A stretch of 6,013 bases of DNA. Source: Rhodoferax sp. (lineage in GTDB: Bacteria; Pseudomonadota; Gammaproteobacteria; Burkholderiales; Burkholderiaceae_C). Below are positions 5,410 through 6,013 of the stretch, one piece after another. Location: the NCBI GenBank assembly GCA_017880985.1, contig JADGRK010000164.1:1-6013 (forward strand). Direction: 5' to 3'. The notes beneath the pieces were generated by a model, which saw only the letters and a list, made by a program, of their open reading frames with translations, was not told where the DNA came from and did no database searches. Position numbers and translations under genes: made by a program. Positions within the stretch are counted from its first letter, which is position 1, and the number at the start of each line of letters is the position of its first letter.

Positions 5410-6013
5410 GGTCACAAGCCAGATTGTCCGGGACTGTGTGGCCGTTTGCGCCGTTATGGGGTAATAAATGCCCGGGGGAAGGCAGCAAGGTCGCCTCGGT
5501 GTTGTTGGCAAGAAACGTTTGTATCTGATCTTCACCTTCTGCCCGGAAAACAGAGCAGGTGCAGTAAAGCAGTCTGCCACCGGGTTTAAGCAAGACCCAC
5601 AAGGCTTTGAGCAGCCTGGCCTGTGTCGTAACAAGCTGGGCAATATCAGACTCGCGTCGCAACCAGCGCACGTCGGGATGGCGTCGCACAATGCCTGAAG
5701 CAGAGCAAGGGGCGTCCAGCAAGATGCCATCAAAAGGCTGGCCGTCCCACCAGGTCGCTACATTGGCCGCGTCTGCCACCAGAACCTGTGCCCGCAGCCC
5801 CAGCCGATCCAGGGTTTCGTGAATTCGGGTGCAGCGTGCTGCGTCAATATCCAGGGCCGTTACTGCGCAGTCCGACAGCTCCAGCAAATGCGCAGTTTTA
5901 CCGCCGGGGGCGGCACAAGCGTCCAGCACTCGCAGCGGTTGGCTTGATGCCAGGCCAGACAACAGCAGACCGGCCGCAAGTTGCGCTGCAGCGTCCTGTA
6001 CCGACACCAGCCC
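5267..6013 (-). CDS. rsmB: 16S rRNA (cytosine-967 C5)-methyltransferase RsmB, C-terminal part
   Basis: The gene enters from the right edge without its start, leaving 248 residues of the catalytic domain. RsmB uses S-adenosylmethionine to methylate C967 of 16S rRNA. Seen, in fragment numbering: 'VSVQDAAAQL' (3-12), typical of the entry to the fold; SAM-binding 'LDACAAPGGKTAHLLE' (30-45); motif IV 'LLDAPCSASGIVRRHPD' with Cys103; motif VI 'LLYCTCSVF' with the catalytic-type Cys153; and the usual closing element 'DGFYYALLEK' ending at 5378. The missing N-terminal part should hold the NusB-like RNA-binding domain. Oddly, the frame continues 36 residues past the normal family end, to a stop at 5267 well inside the DUF4390 gene. 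The first in-frame GTG at 6007 is not the start, because the conserved domain continues beyond it. Confidence 0.93.
   Translation of the reverse strand, partial: GLVSVQDAAAQLAAGLLLSGLASSQPLRVLDACAAPGGKTAHLLELSDCAVTALDIDAARCTRIHETLDRLGLRAQVLVADAANVATWWDGQPFDGILLDAPCSASGIVRRHPDVRWLRRESDIAQLVTTQARLLKALWVLLKPGGRLLYCTCSVFRAEGEDQIQTFLANNTEATLLPSPGHLLPHNGANGHTVPDNLACDHDGFYYALLEKHTARPDRAVGLCLPVMGSARDSAGAVADGRNIPLQA

Noticed and set aside
5410..5733. N-terminal extension of the DUF4390 frame up to 5733
   Set aside because: It lies over the conserved RsmB catalytic domain in another frame and would bury the signal peptide, so the ATG at 5409 is preferred.
6005..6007. GTG at 6007 as the rsmB start
   Set aside because: The frame stays open to the window edge and starting there would remove the NusB-like domain and the beginning of the methyltransferase fold.

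Overview
This window reads as chromosomal DNA of a betaproteobacterium in the Burkholderiales, most likely the Comamonadaceae (a Rhodoferax/Polaromonas-like organism). The assignment rests on protein style and on the gene order rsmB - DUF4390 - ntrY - ntrX, which is typical of that group. It is my recognition, not a database match.

Right side (1770-6013, all minus strand): a compact four-gene cluster, read from high to low coordinates. It runs from the 3' part of rsmB (16S rRNA m5C methyltransferase, cut by the window edge), through a secreted DUF4390 protein, then ntrY (membrane histidine kinase), to a short ntrX-type response regulator. rsmB overlaps the DUF4390 gene by 143 bp. The DUF4390 gene overlaps ntrY by 4 bp (GTGA). 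ntrX follows ntrY after 38 bp. The three downstream genes look like one signalling unit: an exported protein of unknown function, a kinase with a large periplasmic sensor loop, and its response regulator. The regulator is REC plus Fis-type HTH only; the central AAA+ sigma-54 activator domain of classical NtrX is absent.

Centre (1646-1769): a tRNA-Phe(GAA) gene on the same strand as ntrX, with its own TATAAT -10 box in the gap after the ntrX stop. Its acceptor stem has an unusual C5-A68 mismatch.

Left side (1-1645): the 3' end of a plus-strand family III (CaiB/BaiF) CoA-transferase gene ends at 258. About 740 bp without a convincing protein gene follow, containing several inverted repeats, a strong 11-bp hairpin and a good intrinsic terminator (798-824). 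Next come two very small plus-strand ORFs, a 67-aa single-pass membrane protein (998-1201) and a 37-aa ORF (1198-1311). They overlap by ATGA and each has a good Shine-Dalgarno. A further 334 bp without a supported gene (1312-1645) carries a second intrinsic terminator (1529-1552) closely related in sequence to the first.

Most of the window is ordinary core genome. The parts most worth attention are the AAA+-less NtrX, the mismatched tRNA-Phe, the tiny coupled ORF pair, and the structured intergenic DNA with recurring terminator-like elements. I found no CRISPR array, insertion sequence, integrase or toxin-antitoxin pair.
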